From QHXW01 sp035297145 (GTDB lineage: Bacteria; Acidobacteriota; Terriglobia; Bryobacterales; Bryobacteraceae), in NCBI GenBank assembly GCA_035297145.1, contig DATGZN010000021.1, positions 1 to 36,161 on the forward strand: a stretch of DNA of 36,161 bases. Direction: 5' to 3'. A program made the translations under genes and the position numbers. Below are positions 33,375 through 36,161 of the stretch, in pieces. The notes below the pieces were generated by a model. It ran no database searches, was not told the origin of the DNA, and saw nothing but the letters and a program-made list of their open reading frames with translations. Each line of letters opens with the position of its first letter. Positions within the stretch are counted from its first letter, which is position 1.

Positions 33375-33923
33375 TCAACGGCCAAGCTTCAACTGCCGCA
33401 CCAGCGCGTCACGATAGGCGGCCAAACCGGGCACCGCGAGCCCGACGACTTTGCCCGCGTCGTCCCAATGGCGCAGGCGCACGGCATCCTTACCAAACGG
33501 CAGGCGTCGGAACTCGGCCGCCTCCTCTTGTGTGAAAGCGCCGCCTTGAAGCTGCAGGCTTTTGACGGAAGCTGCCGATAGCCCGCGCAGGTATTCCGGA
33601 TCGGCGCTACACAGAAAGCGCTTCGCCGCAACGTGCAAGCGCACAGGTTCCGTGACCGCCGGCGGATAGTGGCGGGCGAGCCAATCGCATCCCGCGTCCT
33701 CGTGTCGCGCGTCGATCCCGCGATCCGCCGCGTCCTCACGTGCATCGATCAGGTGGCCGATATCGTGCAGCAGCGCCGCCACCACCAGGGCTTCGGGCGC
33801 CCCTTCTTGAGCGGCGAAATGCGCGGCCTGTAAAGCATGCTCCTCTTGCGACACAGCTTCGCCAAAGTACGCCGCCTTTCCCTGCCGACCGAACAGCGCG
33901 AATATCTCGTCGACACAATCCAT
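33375..33923 (-). CDS. PhnZ-like HD-domain oxygenase
   Basis: From the ATG at 33923, preceded by a G-rich site, the protein has 182 residues; a second ATG at 33953 would add 10. It matches the phosphonate-degradation HD-oxygenase group: AAYFGEAVSQEEHALQAAH has the Tyr-x-x-Glu pair (Y19, E22) described in PhnZ and the first histidine H29. LLHDIGH gives H53 and D54, HEDAG H74, LHVAAKR H97, and RHWDDAGK the last aspartate. These ligands hold the two-iron site. PhnZ cleaves the C-P bond of (2-amino-1-hydroxyethyl)phosphonate. No PhnY partner or other phosphonate gene is visible. First gene of a five-gene operon. Confidence 0.85.
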   Translation of the reverse strand: MDCVDEIFALFGRQGKAAYFGEAVSQEEHALQAAHFAAQEGAPEALVVAALLHDIGHLIDAREDAADRGIDARHEDAGCDWLARHYPPAVTEPVRLHVAAKRFLCSADPEYLRGLSAASVKSLQLQGGAFTQEEAAEFRRLPFGKDAVRLRHWDDAGKVVGLAVPGLAAYRDALVRQLKLGR

Positions 33924-34065
33924 CCCAGGCCCCCCAAGAAGTGGAACACCCATTATGTCCCATGTCCCCGACCCTTCGGAGTGTCGCGTCCGCGAGGGCG
34001 ATGCTACAATAGTTTGGTCGTAACCGGACTCAACTCCCGCAAAATCTGTTGTTGTCAGGGCGATC

Positions 34066-34141
34066 GGGCGCGTAGCTCAATTGGCAGAGCAAGTGACTCT
34101 TAATCACTAGGTTGAAGGTTCGATTCCTTCCGCGCTCACCA
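34066..34141 (+). tRNA. tRNA-Lys (anticodon CUU)
   Basis: The 76 bases fold as a full cloverleaf with encoded CCA. The acceptor GGGCGCG pairs with CGCGCTC (one G-U), the D arm is GCTC/GAGC, the anticodon arm AGTGA-CTCTTAA-TCACT and the T arm GAAGG-TTCGATT-CCTTC. The anticodon CTT reads AAG. It is divergent from the HD-oxygenase operon. Confidence 0.95.
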
Positions 34142-34204
34142 GAATTTTCCGTCAGTCGGTCTACTGCAAGAGTGCTGTCGGCGCTGCTAAAAGGACCCGA
34201 CAAG

Positions 34205-34498
34205 GTGCGCACACCAACCATTGATTACTTCCTGCGGCGCGACCGGGAGGACGTGATCAAGAAGACGGCGGCCGCCCGAGACGTTCAAGCCAGGCTGGCC
34301 GAGTACGAACGAAAGCTGCGGCGGGAGATGGCGGGCATTTCGGCGGCCAGGGATGAAGAGCGCGTCACTGACCCACAGATCCCTCCAACGAGGCTTTACA
34401 TTATGGCTGCCAGCGTGGCCTGCGAATTGAGGATGAATGAAGCTCAAGGAAATCATTACCTTGAAAAGGAAAACATCAAATCTTCAGGGTGTGGCTGA
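34205..34498 (+). CDS. Doubtful small ORF (97 aa) after tRNA-Lys
   Basis: From the GTG at 34205, with AAAGGAC some 10 bases before it, the frame codes for a charged, helical protein. The phrase YFLRRDREDVIKKTAAARDVQ and the following stretch to about residue 45 have the look of a coiled helix. I do not recognise it, and it lacks a strong start. The downstream half has few hydrophobic residues except RLYIMAASVACEL. It may be a real small gene or part of a worn-out insertion at the tRNA. Bases 34499-34667 after it hold no gene. Confidence 0.3.
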   Translation: MRTPTIDYFLRRDREDVIKKTAAARDVQARLAEYERKLRREMAGISAARDEERVTDPQIPPTRLYIMAASVACELRMNEAQGNHYLEKENIKSSGCG

Positions 34499-34613
34499 CG
34501 GACTGCGGGCCAAACGACTGTCGTTCTAGAGCATTTGCCGGTGGGAAAGTCTCAACCGCCGTCCCCTTTTCCCTCCTTTTCCCTAGGAACAGACGTCGCC
34601 TCGGCCCTTCGCG

Positions 34614-34632
34614 TACGTGGTAAAGTCACGTA
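34614..34632. promoter_or_regulatory. Inverted repeat TACGTG-N7-CACGTA upstream of the MFS gene
   Basis: Perfect 6-base arms separated by 7 bases lie 35 bases before the start codon at 34668. This is the right place for an operator of a transporter gene; the regulator is unknown. Confidence 0.4.
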
Positions 34633-34667
34633 GCATAGTGCCGGTACCAAGTTCTAGGGGGACACAG

Positions 34668-34972
34668 ATGAACAACCTCGGCCGAAGCGCATCGAGCAAA
34701 GTCGCGTGGCGCCTCATTCCGTTTCTGATCCTATGCTATTTCATCGCCTTTCTAGACCGCGTCAACGCCGCCTGTGCTGCGCTGACCATGAACAAAGAAC
34801 TCGGTTCCACTGCCGAGATGTTCGGGCTGGGGGTCGGCATCTTTTTCATCGGCTACTTCATATTCGAGATCCCCTCGAACCTCGTCCTGGAACGGGTAGG
34901 GGCGGTTTCGTCGGGCCGTACGCGATTGGCTGGATCAAGGATGCCACCCGGAAGCTCGACTCTGGGACTGGT
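34668..34972 (+). pseudogene. MFS transporter gene with large internal deletion
   Basis: The gene starts properly with AGGGGG before the ATG. The first 79 residues match the N-terminus of the anion:cation symporter (ACS) family: RLIPFLILCYFIAFLDRVN, then FGLGVGIFFIGYFIFEIPSNLVLERVG. At about 34897-34905 the sequence jumps to GGFVGPYAIGWIKDAT, which is normally found some 270 residues later near transmembrane helix 10 or 11, and the reading frame changes as well. Short G-rich sequence at the join (GGGGCGG) could be deletion homology. The ORF decays soon after. With two helices left and a frameshift it cannot be a working transporter. Family members carry tartrate, galactonate or similar acids. 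Confidence 0.75.
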
Positions 34973-35144
34973 CGGTCTCGCCACGCAGCCATCCAGTGGC
35001 CGACGGCGAAGCTCGTGGAGTCCGGCCATGCCGCTGCGAACTCCCGAAAGTGCAACGCGAGCGATGCGCGCCGCCGGAAGGGTCGCCACGGTGACAGAAT
35101 GGACCGAGGCATCACCTCTCCACGCTGCACGAGGAGAGCACTGC

Positions 35145-36161
35145 ATGGGCGTTTCACGGCTTCAGCATGCGGTTCGAGCTCTGCTTGGTATTTACATCTC
35201 GTCATGGACCTTGCTGCCGGCGGTTGCTCAGCCCAAGGACCTCGTTGATCAGGACCTCAAACCCCGGGAGATTGTTCGGTGTGCATCGACCGATGCCACG
35301 ATACCGAGTGGAATCGCCGTCGTTCTGCCTTCAGGAGAGAAGGGATATAAATCGGGGAATCTAGAAGCCTTGAATAATCCTTTCGTGAGCGGTGTCGCGG
35401 TTCAGATCAATTGGCGCGACATCGAGCCGGTCCAGGGGAAGCCGGATTGGTCGAAGCTAGATGCGCTGTTTGCTGCCGCGATTTCATCCAAGAAATGGGT
35501 GCAGCTCGACATCTTCGCCGGCTTTTTTTCGCCTGAATGGGCCCTGGAAGGAGCAAAGACCGATCTGTTCCCGATCCCATATGGGCCCGGCCATGGCACC
35601 GTCACGAGGCTTCCGATGCCGTGGGATCGCGTCTACCTCGATCGCTGGTTCGCATTTCTGAAACAACTCGGCAAAAGGTACGGAACGTCACCGGCTTTTA
35701 GAATGATTGCGGCTGGCGGACCGACATCGGTCTCCGAAGAGATGACGTTGCCCAACGGTCCGCCGGCCATCCGGAAATGGCTCAGTGACGGTTATACACC
35801 CGCCAAATATCTAGGTGCATGGGAAGAGACCTTTCATGTCTATGCCGACACCTTTCCCAATCAGTGCGTTTCGCTTGCAGCTCCGCAACTCCCGATTCTC
35901 GAGCAAGGCCGGCGCGATCCCCCCGCCCATTTGCGGTCAAAGCATGAAGTCGTCGACCGAGCGATGCGGGTCTTCGGACGGCGCCTGGCAATTCAGTCGA
36001 ACGATCTTCACGCCGGCCGCGCGCAGGTCGAAGCTCCCGATGGCACCGATTTCATCAATAGTTATAGCGGACGAATTATCACCGGCTTCGAAATGCGTGG
36101 CGGTTCCCAAGGCCCTGTCCCCAGCAAAGTCATGGGCGCCGAGGGCAACCCTCCCCTGGCC
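35145..36161 (+). CDS. Secreted TIM-barrel, glycoside-hydrolase-like protein (partial)
   Basis: The frame is open for 339 codons to the right edge and has no stop, so the C-terminus is outside the window. GAGGAGAG lies just before the ATG. The N-terminus has a signal peptide (about 1-29, ending AVAQ). From about 80 the sequence resembles the (beta/alpha)8 barrel of GH5/GH42-like enzymes: VQINWRDIEPVQGKPDWSKLD, then QLDIFAGFFSPEWAL and FLKQLGKRYG. I cannot name the family and catalytic glutamates are not certain. It follows the deleted transporter gene, which may have carried its product. Confidence 0.65.
   Translation, partial: MGVSRLQHAVRALLGIYISSWTLLPAVAQPKDLVDQDLKPREIVRCASTDATIPSGIAVVLPSGEKGYKSGNLEALNNPFVSGVAVQINWRDIEPVQGKPDWSKLDALFAAAISSKKWVQLDIFAGFFSPEWALEGAKTDLFPIPYGPGHGTVTRLPMPWDRVYLDRWFAFLKQLGKRYGTSPAFRMIAAGGPTSVSEEMTLPNGPPAIRKWLSDGYTPAKYLGAWEETFHVYADTFPNQCVSLAAPQLPILEQGRRDPPAHLRSKHEVVDRAMRVFGRRLAIQSNDLHAGRAQVEAPDGTDFINSYSGRIITGFEMRGGSQGPVPSKVMGAEGNPPLA

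Overview
The window looks like a GC-rich bacterial chromosome, most likely an Acidobacteriota of the Solibacter/Bryobacter type. The clues are the long DUF1501 / DUF1549-DUF1553 / cytochrome-WD40 / PPC-domain gene run, a G1-type acid endopeptidase, a DUF3617 protein and many secreted carbohydrate-active proteins. Planctomycetes and Verrucomicrobia share some of these families, so the phylum is an inference.

Region 1 (1-10501) is a mobile-DNA island between the tail of a G1 peptidase gene and an initiator tRNA gene. It holds three layers. The first (1225-4451) is a seven-gene module running from an ArdC-type antirestriction protein to a tyrosine recombinase; every junction is a start/stop overlap, five of ATGA and one of eight bases. 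The second is an orphan cargo gene (4482-5144), a stretch without a clear gene, and the decayed C-terminus of a second recombinase of the same family (5730-5822). The third (5826-10478) is a satellite-like element: a zinc-finger protein divergent from a small HTH protein, a plasmid/phage-type ATPase, an iteron-like noncoding region, an excisionase-like HTH protein and a second integrase that ends 23 bases from the 3' end of tRNA-fMet.

Region 2 (10502-14448) is ordinary chromosome: tRNA-fMet, coaD, a class I aminotransferase, a small membrane protein, a DUF3617 protein and a GH26-like gene broken by a frameshift at the expected catalytic glutamate. Region 3 (14658-16845, minus) is an Eco29kI-type restriction-modification locus in the order vsr, C5-methyltransferase, GIY-YIG nuclease, with TTG starts and touching genes. 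A 51-residue zinc-ribbon protein follows.

Region 4 (17205-27694, plus) is a seven-gene operon: four envelope-type genes (DUF1501, DUF1549/1553, cytochrome-WD40, PPC) directly coupled to three enzyme-type genes (cupin/mannose isomerase-like, sugar epimerase-like, fumarylacetoacetate hydrolase-like). This suggests uptake or oxidation of a sugar or sugar acid joined to its later metabolism. Region 5 (27702-33923, minus) has a single-domain response regulator under a repeat-rich promoter and, upstream of it on the same strand, a tight five-gene operon: PhnZ-like HD oxygenase, methyltransferase with a C-terminal extension, secreted beta-helix protein, APC permease and HtrA-like protease. Region 6 (34066-36161) has tRNA-Lys, a doubtful small ORF, an MFS transporter gene with a large internal deletion, and the start of a secreted TIM-barrel protein that runs off the edge.

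The best candidates for something undescribed are the translationally coupled ArdC-recombinase module, the satellite with its iteron field, the seven-gene envelope/cytoplasm operon, and the PhnZ-like operon that lacks recognisable phosphonate genes.
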